Shown piece by piece: positions 43,192 to 51,623 of a stretch of DNA of 64,000 nucleotides. Position 1 is the first letter of the stretch. Every line of letters begins with the position of its first letter. The notes below the pieces were generated by a model. It made no database searches and was not told the origin of the DNA. It worked only from the letters and a program-made list of their open reading frames with translations. Location: NCBI GenBank assembly GCA_017481495.1, contig JAFUPC010000025.1, positions 1-64,000 of the forward strand, written 5' to 3'. The stretch is from Clostridia bacterium (GTDB taxonomy: Bacteria; Bacillota; Clostridia; Oscillospirales; CAG-272). The position numbers and the translations under genes were made by a program.

Positions 43192-43869
43192 TCAGATTTT
43201 TCCTCCAAATTCCAGAATTCTGTCCCGGCACCATGCAAACACCTCCGCAAATGCCGCATCGAAGTCGTATTCCGCACCCCGTGCATCTTCTATGACGATA
43301 CGGTAAACCGTGCGGTCCTCCTCGTTCAGTGAGGACACCAGTGCCGCGCGGTTTTCCGGGAAATTTCCTGTGCGTAATAAGGCAATATCCTGCAAAAGGA
43401 AAAACAGCTCCTTTGCGTGAGAGGACAGCTTTTCGGCACTCCGCTGTGCGCCGCGGTGAACATACCGGTGAACCAGCGCGTGATACAGATTGCCAAGCGA
43501 CAGAAGCACATAATTTCTGTGGTCAACAGGCGAATACGGCGGAACAAAATCGGAAAGCGTTCCGTAGTGATCCCGTGTGCTGTATAAAAGATGCAATATC
43601 TCCTGGGGGTTCCACGCGGCAAATTCTTCCGTGCCGCAGAGAAAGCCGCAGGAGTGCTCCGCATCGTCCAGCTGCTTGACGATGTTCCGGTATACCGCCA
43701 TGTCGGCCGGTGTGAGACCGTTTATCAGCACCATGATGTCAATGTCGCTGTTCTCCGTCTGCTCGCCGCGCAGATAACTGCCCTGCAGTCCGACGTAGGC
43801 AAGGCGGGCACCGAATGCGCTTTGCAGTGCGGCGGTGAGGGCTCCGAGATAGGAATGGATTTGTACCAT
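43192..43869 (-). CDS. Nucleotidyltransferase-domain protein
   Basis: A 225-residue protein of the polymerase-beta-like nucleotidyltransferase superfamily. Its GSYLRGEQTENSDIDIMVLI is the classic GSxxxGxxxxxSDID motif with two metal-binding Asp, near residue 31. A helical C-terminal half (residues ~110-225) resembles the substrate domains of aminoglycoside adenylyltransferases and MNT-HEPN-type proteins, but no known resistance enzyme was identified. ATG 43869 has AAAGGA 9 bases upstream. It starts 15 bases after the gene at 43885 and ends 4 bases before the P-loop gene. Confidence 0.85.
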   Translation of the reverse strand: MVQIHSYLGALTAALQSAFGARLAYVGLQGSYLRGEQTENSDIDIMVLINGLTPADMAVYRNIVKQLDDAEHSCGFLCGTEEFAAWNPQEILHLLYSTRDHYGTLSDFVPPYSPVDHRNYVLLSLGNLYHALVHRYVHRGAQRSAEKLSSHAKELFFLLQDIALLRTGNFPENRAALVSSLNEEDRTVYRIVIEDARGAEYDFDAAFAEVFAWCRDRILEFGGKI

Positions 43870-43884
43870 GATAAACAATCCTTT

Positions 43885-45003
43885 CTACAACATATTGGAA
43901 TAATACAAAATCAGCAGTGCCCGGAATGTTACATCACACAGCTGTTTTGTTTCAGTTTTCCAATCCGTTTCCAACTGTTGACCGCCATAAGTGCTGATGC
44001 CTCGAAGTGTATCTTCCAAAAACGGAATACGGCAGATTCCATTCTCATCAAAGGAATCACGGATGTCCTCTGCGGCGGACTTCAATACGGGAACATACGG
44101 AACAATGCCGCATCGCGCAAACCATTCCATATATTCCAGATGATATACCGCTGCCTGCTTGTTTCCATCGGGAGATTCTGAACACGGAAGCAGCTGGGTT
44201 TCTTTTACCGTCAGTCCCTGTGACGGGAAACAGCCGAGTGTTCCGAGCGGATATCCCACCCAAGAATCTGCGGCACGACCGATGAGTGTCGGGTCATCAT
44301 GCCGCATCATCTTCTCCACCGATGCCGCCAGTGTCCGTACCGTTTCTTCGTTTTTCCATGATGCGGTGTGTGCAAGAATGTCGAGATGATACCGACACGG
44401 CCATTTTTCATAGTCATTGAATACATATATCATCCCGCTCGGATTGCTTCTGCTTGGTCTGCCTTTTCTCTGCCGTGTGACCTCCAGAATCGAATCCACC
44501 TCAAGCACCCGTCTGAAAGATTCCAGCGAAAGTCCGATTTGCGGAAGAATATTGATTTTATCATCATATCCCGCCCGCGCAATACACGCACAACGAATGA
44601 GGTTCTGTCCGTTGGCGGCATAACGGAATTCATCGTAATACTTCCCTTTTGTCCTGTAACAGGGGTCATCGAGCGGTATGGTGACAAATGCATCCATCGC
44701 ATGCTTCAGAACAGGGTCTTCTTTTCCGACGGCTTTTTCAGCGAGATATTTTATTCCCACCTCCTGATTTTCATACGGTCCTGCATCCCGGTTCGGCCCG
44801 TGAAAGCCATTACCGAGCCAACCGTTTTCTTTCTGGCAAGCGGCGATTTTCTGATAAATCGGTTCGGTGGTGATCTGCTTTCTGTAATCCTGTTCTTCCT
44901 CCTGCGTGATTGTATGGAAAAGTTCCTTTTTTATCCGCAGTTTTGTCGATGGATTGGCATTTTCCAAAAGAAAGCCAACAGCTTTCTGAAATCTGATTTC
45001 CAT
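43885..45003 (-). CDS. Hypothetical protein, possible alpha/alpha-toroid fold
   Basis: A 372-residue cytosolic protein with no recognised family. It begins FQKAVGFLLENANPSTKLRI and has alternating helical pairs with WLGNGFHGPNRDAG and GYPLGTLGCFP turns, suggesting an alpha/alpha-barrel like that of prenyltransferases or some glycosidases; this is an impression only. ATG 45003 with GGAG upstream is chosen over a longer frame that begins within the promoter. GC content is lower than in neighbouring glycosidase genes. First gene of the run through the nucleotidyltransferase, P-loop and GNAT genes. Confidence 0.6.
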   Translation of the reverse strand: MEIRFQKAVGFLLENANPSTKLRIKKELFHTITQEEEQDYRKQITTEPIYQKIAACQKENGWLGNGFHGPNRDAGPYENQEVGIKYLAEKAVGKEDPVLKHAMDAFVTIPLDDPCYRTKGKYYDEFRYAANGQNLIRCACIARAGYDDKINILPQIGLSLESFRRVLEVDSILEVTRQRKGRPSRSNPSGMIYVFNDYEKWPCRYHLDILAHTASWKNEETVRTLAASVEKMMRHDDPTLIGRAADSWVGYPLGTLGCFPSQGLTVKETQLLPCSESPDGNKQAAVYHLEYMEWFARCGIVPYVPVLKSAAEDIRDSFDENGICRIPFLEDTLRGISTYGGQQLETDWKTETKQLCDVTFRALLILYYSNML

Positions 45004-45043
45004 TTCATATCTCCAAACAGTCTCAATTGTCAATGTATCTATT

Positions 45044-45072
45044 ATTATACCAGAAAATCCCTCCAAATGCAA
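45044..45072 (-). promoter_or_regulatory. Promoter of the 45003-41868 operon
   Basis: On the minus strand TTGCAT (45067-45072), 17-base spacer, TATAAT (45044-45049), 41 bases before the start. Confidence 0.85.
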
Positions 45073-45272
45073 GAGCCAGTTTGATTATAACCGTTCTGCT
45101 TCTCAAAATCCGATTGCTAAAGCCTGTATAAAATTGAAATTCCAGCGGCTTCATAAAACTGTAACAATTTATCCATACCCTGTTCTTATTGTTTGTGTAT
45201 CATGAATGTAATTCGAAATGCGGCATCACTTCCGCAGAAATAAAGACCGATATCACCGAAAGGAAACACACA

Positions 45273-47246
45273 ATGAAAGCCCAAAATCTCCGTTACCGTC
45301 AGGTTCACCTTGACTTCCACACCTCTCCCGCCATCCCGTCTGTCGGCGAACGCTTCTCCCGCGAGCAGTTTGCAGAAGCGCTGAAACGCGGACACGTTGA
45401 TTCCATCACCGTGTTCTCAAAGTGTCACCACGGCTATTCCTACCATCCGACCAAAGCCAATGTCATGCACCCGGGTCTGAAATTCGACCTGCTCGGCGAA
45501 GAGCTTGCGGTGTGCCGGGAGCTTGGTGTCAATGCACCCGTTTACATTTCCGCCGGTCTTGACGAAAAGGAAGCGAACCTCCATCCGGAATGGCTCAACC
45601 GTCCCACCCCGAACGCCGGCCCCGATTTTCTGAACAATGCCTATTACAAGCTGTTCTGCTACAACACCCCGTACATGGACAAGCTGGAGGCGCAGGTCGA
45701 GGAAGTCATGGAACGCTACAATCCCATCGGTGTTTTCCTTGACATTTCCGCCGTGCGCACCTGCTACTGTCAGAACTGTCTGAAATCGATGCGTGATAAG
45801 GGACTTGATCCGCACAATCCCGCAGACGTTGCAAAGCAGGGCGAGGATGTCTATGCGGAATACTGCCGCCGCGTGGAGCGCGCTGTCCGCAAGTACAATC
45901 CCAATACCTACATCTTCCACAACGCCGGCAACATCACGCGCGGCCGCCGCGACATTGCGGACTTCGACACGCATCTGGAATTGGAATCACTCCCGACCGG
46001 CGGCTGGGGATATGACCATTTCCCGATGAGCGCGGCATATGTGCGCAATCTCGGCATGGAATATCTCGGCATGACCGGCAAGTTCCACACCACATGGGGC
46101 GAATTCGGCGGCTTCAAGCATCCGAACGCACTCCGCTACGAAACCGCGCTGTCCATCGCACTCGGTGCAAAATGCTCCATCGGTGACCAGATGCACCCGT
46201 CCGGAGAAATGAATCTCTCCACCTATGACCTGATCGGTGCGGCATACAAGGAAGTGAAAGAAAAGGAAGCGTTCTGCCGGGACGCAAAAGCCGTTTCCGA
46301 CGTCGCCGTTCTGTCCGTGGAAGCGGTCGCAAAGACGAATGACCGCAATGCCAAGCCCGACATCGGTGCGTGCAGAATGCTGCTGGAAGGCAAATATCTC
46401 TTTGACTTAATCGACTTGGAAACCCCGTTTGACGGCTACAAACTCGTCATTCTCCCCGATGCGGTTCCGGTAGATGAAGAACTGCTCGCCCGTCTGAATG
46501 TATATCTCGCCGCCGGCGGCAAGATTCTTGCAACCGGTAAGTCGGGCTTAAATCCCGCAGGCGATGCGTTTGCGCTTGACCTCGGTGTGACCTATGAGGG
46601 TAAAAACGACTACCGTCCGTCCTACATGGTTCCCGCGGAAAACACGAAGATGGTCAACGGCATCACCTCCTATGTCATGTACTCCGAGGGACAGAACATC
46701 GTGCCGAAGGACGGTGCCGAAGTCTTTGCATACCTTGCAGAGCCGTACTTCAACCGGACACCGGAGCATTTCTCCTCCCACCAGCACACCCCCGACAAGC
46801 CGGATTCCCGCCGTCCCGCCGCCGTTTATACGGAAAACACCGCCTACATCGGCTGGAACATCTTTGAGGACTACGCGACCAAGGGCAGTCTGTGCTTGAA
46901 AGAACTATTTTTGAATGCCATTGAGACCCTCATTGGAGATGAGAAGACCGTCACAGTCAAGGGTCTTCCCGACCGCGGCGTTGTCACGGTCACAAAGTCT
47001 CCCGACGGCGGCAAGCTGTACGTCCATCTGCTCTTTGCGCACACCTGTGTCCGCGGTACGGGCATTGAAGTCATCGAAGATCTTGTTGACCTGCACGACC
47101 TGTCTGTCTCCTTGCGCGGTGTGAACGCAAAATCCGTTGTGTCCCGTCCCGATGGTGCGGACATGGCATTCACGCAGGCCGGCGATATCGTGACCGTGGA
47201 TGTCCCGGTTTTGTCGATGCACAAGATCATCGAAATCACACTGTAA
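45273..47246 (+). CDS. GHL6-type glycoside hydrolase with beta-galactosidase trimerisation domain
   Basis: A 657-residue protein without signal peptide. It opens with RQVHLDFHTSPAIPSVGERF and SITVFSKCHHGYSYHPT, the start of the hypothetical glycosyl hydrolase 6 (GHL6) barrel that is related to alpha-fucosidases and alpha-amylases; GVFLDISAVRTCYCQNCLK is the conserved Cys-rich strand. Residues ~365-560 (DVAVLSVEAVAKT, KLVILPDAVPVDEELL, GGKILATGKSGLN) resemble the trimerisation domain of GH42 beta-galactosidases, and a short beta C-terminal part follows. The start is ATG 45273 after AAAGGAA. The substrate of this family has not been defined to my knowledge. Confidence 0.8.
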   Translation: MKAQNLRYRQVHLDFHTSPAIPSVGERFSREQFAEALKRGHVDSITVFSKCHHGYSYHPTKANVMHPGLKFDLLGEELAVCRELGVNAPVYISAGLDEKEANLHPEWLNRPTPNAGPDFLNNAYYKLFCYNTPYMDKLEAQVEEVMERYNPIGVFLDISAVRTCYCQNCLKSMRDKGLDPHNPADVAKQGEDVYAEYCRRVERAVRKYNPNTYIFHNAGNITRGRRDIADFDTHLELESLPTGGWGYDHFPMSAAYVRNLGMEYLGMTGKFHTTWGEFGGFKHPNALRYETALSIALGAKCSIGDQMHPSGEMNLSTYDLIGAAYKEVKEKEAFCRDAKAVSDVAVLSVEAVAKTNDRNAKPDIGACRMLLEGKYLFDLIDLETPFDGYKLVILPDAVPVDEELLARLNVYLAAGGKILATGKSGLNPAGDAFALDLGVTYEGKNDYRPSYMVPAENTKMVNGITSYVMYSEGQNIVPKDGAEVFAYLAEPYFNRTPEHFSSHQHTPDKPDSRRPAAVYTENTAYIGWNIFEDYATKGSLCLKELFLNAIETLIGDEKTVTVKGLPDRGVVTVTKSPDGGKLYVHLLFAHTCVRGTGIEVIEDLVDLHDLSVSLRGVNAKSVVSRPDGADMAFTQAGDIVTVDVPVLSMHKIIEITL

Positions 47247-47304
47247 TATCCTTTTCCGGCATTCATGGGAGAGGGTAAAAACCGTTTCAGAAAGGAGTCC
47301 CCTC

Positions 47305-48603
47305 ATGCTTTCAAGACGTTGTGCCGCAGCCGTGTTCGCCGTTGTTTCCGCAATCTGTCTTCTGCTCGGTGTCGCATCCGGCGGACTCCCCTCTGCATAC
47401 GGTGATCTTTCCGCTGTCGGCACTGACGGCATCGTCATGGAAATACAGTACCCCGTCTATTCCCGTGATGTGGAACAGATCTGGTATGTCATCCGCAACA
47501 GTTCCGGCACACAGGCGGAATTCGGTCAGGAATGGTGTCTGGAACGCAGAATGGGCGATACCTGGGTACAGTGTCCCTTGCGTGACAGCGGCTGGGAATC
47601 CATTCTCTACGGTATTGCCGACGGCGGTGCCCACGCGTACAGCTTTAATCCCCAGCGCATCCAAGGAGTACTTTCCGATGGTGTTTACCGCATGGTAAAG
47701 GAAATTAACGGCACGCCTTATGCCGCAGAATTTTCCATCGGCACTTCCCCCATCACGCGGGATACCCCGAACGGCTACGCACCGCTTTCTTCCCTGCCCG
47801 CAGATTATACGGCGGAAGATGCGGCGGCGGACGGCGTGGTTTTCGCAGGCGGGGATGAGGACCGGGTGACGGACTTCTTTTCGTCGATGATGCTCGGTAT
47901 GCGGGATCAGCTCCGTGTCGGCGTGACCGGGGCGGACGGTTCCTTTGTCCTGCACGACCTCCAAATGGAAACGCTCTTCGGCAGTCTGCGCATCCGGTAT
48001 TCCGTTTGGCAGGCGGGGGAAACAACGGAAACGCTTTTCAGCCATTTTGTCCCGGCGGGTGTCATACCGGCACTGTCGGACACGGTGACCGTTACGGAGA
48101 GCACCGTGCCGCTTGCGTTCTTTTCCCTCTTTGACGACGAAACGGAAAACGCGGTTCTCGAAATGATCCCGGAATATCTATCTGTCCGCGGAACGTGGTC
48201 TTCCGTCACAGCCGTCTTCTGGTCAGCGGACGGAAACCGCAATCTCTCCCTATACGATGAACCGCTTTCGTTCGGTATCAACATCCGGGAAGCGGAAACC
48301 GGCGGCGAACGGGGCTATTCCGCCGCAGTCCCGGACGACATCGGCATGACGGAAATCCGCTCCGCCGTCTGGCAGGACAGTACCACCGTCATGCTCATCT
48401 GTGATACAGAATCGGGCGGCGATATGCTCGGATACGTCTTCTTTGACACCGAAACGGGTGAAGTCGGCAGTTATACTTTCTCCGCCCACAGGTACACGCA
48501 AGTGGACGGGTACACGCAAGTGGACGGGTACACGCAAGTGGACGGGTACACGCAAGTGGACGGGTATACGCAAGTGGACGGGGAGATCTTCATTCCCGAA
48601 TAA
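47305..48603 (+). CDS. Secreted Ig-like (Big_14-type) protein ending in a hexapeptide repeat
   Basis: A 432-residue exported protein. A signal peptide (AAAVFAVVSAICLLLGVAS) has no lipobox. Residues ~30-160 look like a bacterial Ig-like domain: MEIQYPVYSRDVEQIWYVIR, FGQEWCLERRMGDTWVQC, SDGVYRMVKEINGTPYAAEF. The middle is beta-rich and unrecognised. The C-terminus carries five exact YTQVDG repeats (from 48493) followed by EIFIPE. GAAAGGAG precedes ATG 47305. It sits directly before the ABC operon but has its own terminator; an accessory role at the cell surface is possible. Confidence 0.75.
   Translation: MLSRRCAAAVFAVVSAICLLLGVASGGLPSAYGDLSAVGTDGIVMEIQYPVYSRDVEQIWYVIRNSSGTQAEFGQEWCLERRMGDTWVQCPLRDSGWESILYGIADGGAHAYSFNPQRIQGVLSDGVYRMVKEINGTPYAAEFSIGTSPITRDTPNGYAPLSSLPADYTAEDAAADGVVFAGGDEDRVTDFFSSMMLGMRDQLRVGVTGADGSFVLHDLQMETLFGSLRIRYSVWQAGETTETLFSHFVPAGVIPALSDTVTVTESTVPLAFFSLFDDETENAVLEMIPEYLSVRGTWSSVTAVFWSADGNRNLSLYDEPLSFGINIREAETGGERGYSAAVPDDIGMTEIRSAVWQDSTTVMLICDTESGGDMLGYVFFDTETGEVGSYTFSAHRYTQVDGYTQVDGYTQVDGYTQVDGYTQVDGEIFIPE
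48493..48582 (+). repeat. 18-bp tandem repeat x5 in the Ig-like protein gene
   Basis: Five consecutive copies of TACACGCAAGTGGACGGG; only the last differs (TATACG). They keep the reading frame and encode YTQVDG five times. Copy number is likely to vary between strains by slippage. Confidence 0.97.
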
Positions 48604-48614
48604 AAAAATACCGT

Positions 48615-48645
48615 AAATCGCCGGAATCCATTTTTTCGGCGATTT
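48615..48645 (+). terminator. Terminator after the Ig-like protein gene
   Basis: AAATCGCCG / CGGCGATTT, a perfect 9-bp stem with a 13-base loop, followed by TTCTATTG. Confidence 0.85.
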
Positions 48646-48650
48646 TTCTA

Positions 48651-48679
48651 TTGCTATTTTTTGTTGGATGTGGTATAAT
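48651..48679 (+). promoter_or_regulatory. Promoter of the sugar ABC transporter operon
   Basis: TTGCTA (48651-48656), 17-base spacer, TATAAT (48674-48679), 39 bases before the ATG. Confidence 0.8.
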
Positions 48680-48718
48680 TTTCTATATACAAATCCCACT
48701 ATAAAGAGGAAATCCATC

Positions 48719-49828
48719 ATGAAAGTGATTTTACAGAATCTGACCAAAACCTTCCCCGCCCGCGGCAAAAAGGCATCTGCGGACGTCACGGCTGTCGATA
48801 ACTTTTCGTTTGAAATTCCGGATGGAAAGCTCATCGGTCTGCTCGGCCCCTCCGGCTGCGGAAAAAGTACCACGTTGAGCCTCATCTGCGGCTTGCAGAA
48901 GCCGACCTCCGGAAAAATTTTCTTCGGTGAGGACGATGTCACCGACCTGCCGCCCGAAAACCGCGGTGTCGGCATGGTGTTCCAGAATTATGCGCTCTAC
49001 CCGCACCTGACCGTTCTCGGGAACATCACGTTCCCATTGGAAAATCTGCGCGGCAAAGACAAAATGTCCCGCGAGCAGATGAACGCAAAGGCAAAGGAGG
49101 TCGCCGCACTTGTGCAGATCGAGAACCTGCTCGACCGGAAACCCAGTGAACTGTCCGGCGGTCAGCAGCAGCGTGTCGCCATCGCACGGGCACTGGTCAA
49201 AATGCCGCGCGTGCTTCTGCTTGACGAACCGCTGTCGAACCTTGATGCCCGTCTGCGGCTTCAGACAAGAGAGGAGATCCGCCGCATCCAGAACGAGACT
49301 GGAATCACGACCGTTTTTGTCACCCACGACCAGGACGAAGCCATGAGCATTTCCGACATGATCGTCGTCATGAAATCGGGTGTCGTCCAGCAGATCGGCG
49401 CGCCGCAGGCGGTCTACAACGACCCTGCCAACCTTTTCGTCGCAAAATTCCTCGGAACCCCGCCCATCAACGTCTTTGACGGAACCGTCAGAGACGGAAC
49501 GCTGTACATCGGCGATGCGGCTGTTCTGTCCGCGCCCGGTATCAAAGACGGGGAGGTCACAGTCGGTGTCCGTCCGGAGGGATTCATTCCCGACGGAAAC
49601 GGTGCCCTTGTCTGCCGGCAGAACCGCGTGGAGGTCATGGGACGGGATGTCAGCGTCATCGCTTCCCATCCGGCGTGCAGAACAGAGTCCGGCGTTATCC
49701 GCGCCATCATCAGTGCGGAGAGTGATATTTCCGCTGTCGCCGACACCGTGTCCTTCTCCCTGAAACCGAACAAGGTCTTCCTCTTTGACCGGGAAATGGA
49801 AGAACGCATTCCCTGCAAGCTTTCATGA
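48719..49828 (+). CDS. Sugar ABC transporter ATP-binding protein (MsmX/UgpC type)
   Basis: A 369-residue ATPase of the CUT1 carbohydrate uptake family. Walker A GPSGCGKST lies near residue 40, the signature LSGGQQQRVAIARAL near 146, Walker B VLLLDEPLSNLD near 166, and the switch His in VFVTHDQDEAMS. A C-terminal TOBE/regulatory domain (VTVGVRPEGFIP) is present. Unlike many Firmicutes, where one MsmX ATPase serves several transporters from elsewhere, here it lies in the operon with both permeases and a binding protein, so the set is complete. RBS is AGAGGAAA at good spacing. Confidence 0.95.
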   Translation: MKVILQNLTKTFPARGKKASADVTAVDNFSFEIPDGKLIGLLGPSGCGKSTTLSLICGLQKPTSGKIFFGEDDVTDLPPENRGVGMVFQNYALYPHLTVLGNITFPLENLRGKDKMSREQMNAKAKEVAALVQIENLLDRKPSELSGGQQQRVAIARALVKMPRVLLLDEPLSNLDARLRLQTREEIRRIQNETGITTVFVTHDQDEAMSISDMIVVMKSGVVQQIGAPQAVYNDPANLFVAKFLGTPPINVFDGTVRDGTLYIGDAAVLSAPGIKDGEVTVGVRPEGFIPDGNGALVCRQNRVEVMGRDVSVIASHPACRTESGVIRAIISAESDISAVADTVSFSLKPNKVFLFDREMEERIPCKLS

Positions 49829-49839
49829 GGTGAATGACA

Positions 49840-50730
49840 ATGGAAAAAAACAACGCAAAAGCGTGGCTGTACCTGCTCCCGGCGATCCTGTTTCTCGGCG
49901 TGTTCATGGTATACCCGCTCATTGATGTCTTCATTTATTCGTTTGAGGAGGGCTACAATTCCGCTTCCCAGACCTATTTCGGCATCGGTACCTACAACTA
50001 TTCCTATGTCCTGCACGACCCGTACTTTTTGCAGGCGGTGAAGAATACATTCATTCTGGTCGTCATCACCGTACCACTGTCCACGGGACTGGCGCTCCTC
50101 ATCTCGGTCGGACTGTCGTCCATCAAAAAACTGCGCAATCTGTTCCAGACGGTCTATTTTCTGCCGTATGTGACGAACACGCTCGCAGTCGGTCTCGTTT
50201 TCATGGTGCTGTTCAAGAAAACCGCCTATACGGACGGTCTTGCGAATCTGATATTGAGCATCTTCAACGCAGGCCCCATTGACTTCATCGACGGCCCATA
50301 CTGGGCAAAGATGTTCGTTCTGTGCTTCTACACCGTCTGGGTCGTCATGCCGTTCAAGATCCTCATTCTGACAAGCGCGCTGGCTTCCGTCAATCAGGAT
50401 TATTACAACGCGGCACGCGTGGACGGCACATCCCGGTTCCGGATGTTTTACAAGATCACGCTCCCGATGATCTCCCCGATGCTCTTTTATCTCGTCATCA
50501 CCGGCTTCATCGGCGCGTTCAAGGCGTATTCCGATGCGGTCGCGCTGTTCGGCACGAATCTGAACGCCGCGGAAATGAACACGATCGTCGGTTATGTCTA
50601 CGATATGCTCTACGGCGATTCCGGCGGGTATCCGTCCTACGCATCCGCCGCGGCGATCCTTCTGTTTGCCATCGTTCTGACCATCACGACCATCAATCTG
50701 CTGGTCAGCAGAAAGCACGTTCATTATTGA
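49840..50730 (+). CDS. Sugar ABC transporter permease (MalF/UgpA type)
   Basis: A 296-residue membrane protein with six spans, the first after WLYLLPAILFLGVFMVYP. The cytoplasmic EAA loop that contacts the ATPase is YYNAARVDGTSRFRMFYKI, followed by LPMISP. The start is ATG 49840, with GAGGTG 7 bases upstream; the ATG at 49834 touches that site. It pairs with the MalG-type permease 17 bases downstream. Sugar specificity cannot be read from sequence. Confidence 0.95.
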   Translation: MEKNNAKAWLYLLPAILFLGVFMVYPLIDVFIYSFEEGYNSASQTYFGIGTYNYSYVLHDPYFLQAVKNTFILVVITVPLSTGLALLISVGLSSIKKLRNLFQTVYFLPYVTNTLAVGLVFMVLFKKTAYTDGLANLILSIFNAGPIDFIDGPYWAKMFVLCFYTVWVVMPFKILILTSALASVNQDYYNAARVDGTSRFRMFYKITLPMISPMLFYLVITGFIGAFKAYSDAVALFGTNLNAAEMNTIVGYVYDMLYGDSGGYPSYASAAAILLFAIVLTITTINLLVSRKHVHY

Positions 50731-50747
50731 GGAGGTGTGTTTACAAC

Positions 50748-51623
50748 ATGGACAACAAACAAACCTACGAGGTAATCGAACGCCGCGCCCGCCGCAGAAC
50801 GACCGTCCGGAATGTCATCGTGTATCTGTTCCTCGGTCTGTGGGCGCTGATGGTGCTGTTTCCGTTCTACTGGATGGTTCTGACCTCGTTCAAGGACTAC
50901 GGCTCCTACAACGCTGAATATATCCCGAAATTCTATACCCTGTCGCCGACCTTGCAGAACTACGCGGATGCGTTCACAACGGTCGATCTGGCGCAATATT
51001 TTCTCAATACCCTGATTTTCACCGTCATCACAACGGCGCTGATGCTCGTTGTCATCATCCCGGCGGCATTTGCCTTTGCACGACTCAATTTCCGGGGAAA
51101 GAATCTGCTGTTCACCCTGTTTCTGGCGCTGATGATGATTCCCAACGAGCTTGTTATCATCACCAATTACACAACGGTTACAAATCTGGATTTACGCAAT
51201 ACCTTCGCCGGACTGATTCTGCCGTCCGTGGCATCAGTGTTTTACCTTTATCTGCTCAAAGAAAATTTCGCGCAGATTCCGGACGAGCTGTATTATGCGG
51301 CAAAGGTGGACGGCACCTCGGATCTCCGGTATCTCTGGAAGGTCATGATGCCCATCTGCCGGCCGACCATCGTCACCGTCACGATCCTGAAAGTCATCGA
51401 ATGCTGGAACTCCTATGTCTGGCCGCGGCTCGTCACCGATGACCCCGCTTATTATCTTGTGTCGAACGGCATCCAGGAAATCCGCGAAAACGGCTTCGGC
51501 CGGGAAAACATTCCCGCCATGATGGCGGCAGTCGTCGTCATTTCCGTGCCGCTGGTGGTATTGTTTTTACTGTTCCGCAAGAAAATCATGGCAGGCGTTG
51601 CAAGAGGAGGTACCAAGGGATGA
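50748..51623 (+). CDS. Sugar ABC transporter permease (MalG/UgpE type)
   Basis: A 291-residue membrane protein with six spans. It begins with a basic cytosolic tail (ERRARRRTTVRN), then LFPFYWMVLTSFKD, and carries the EAA loop YYAAKVDGTSDLRYLWKVM with MPICRP. GGAGG precedes the ATG at 50748. Its stop codon overlaps the ATG of the binding-protein gene by 4 bases, so the two are translationally coupled. Confidence 0.95.
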   Translation: MDNKQTYEVIERRARRRTTVRNVIVYLFLGLWALMVLFPFYWMVLTSFKDYGSYNAEYIPKFYTLSPTLQNYADAFTTVDLAQYFLNTLIFTVITTALMLVVIIPAAFAFARLNFRGKNLLFTLFLALMMIPNELVIITNYTTVTNLDLRNTFAGLILPSVASVFYLYLLKENFAQIPDELYYAAKVDGTSDLRYLWKVMMPICRPTIVTVTILKVIECWNSYVWPRLVTDDPAYYLVSNGIQEIRENGFGRENIPAMMAAVVVISVPLVVLFLLFRKKIMAGVARGGTKG

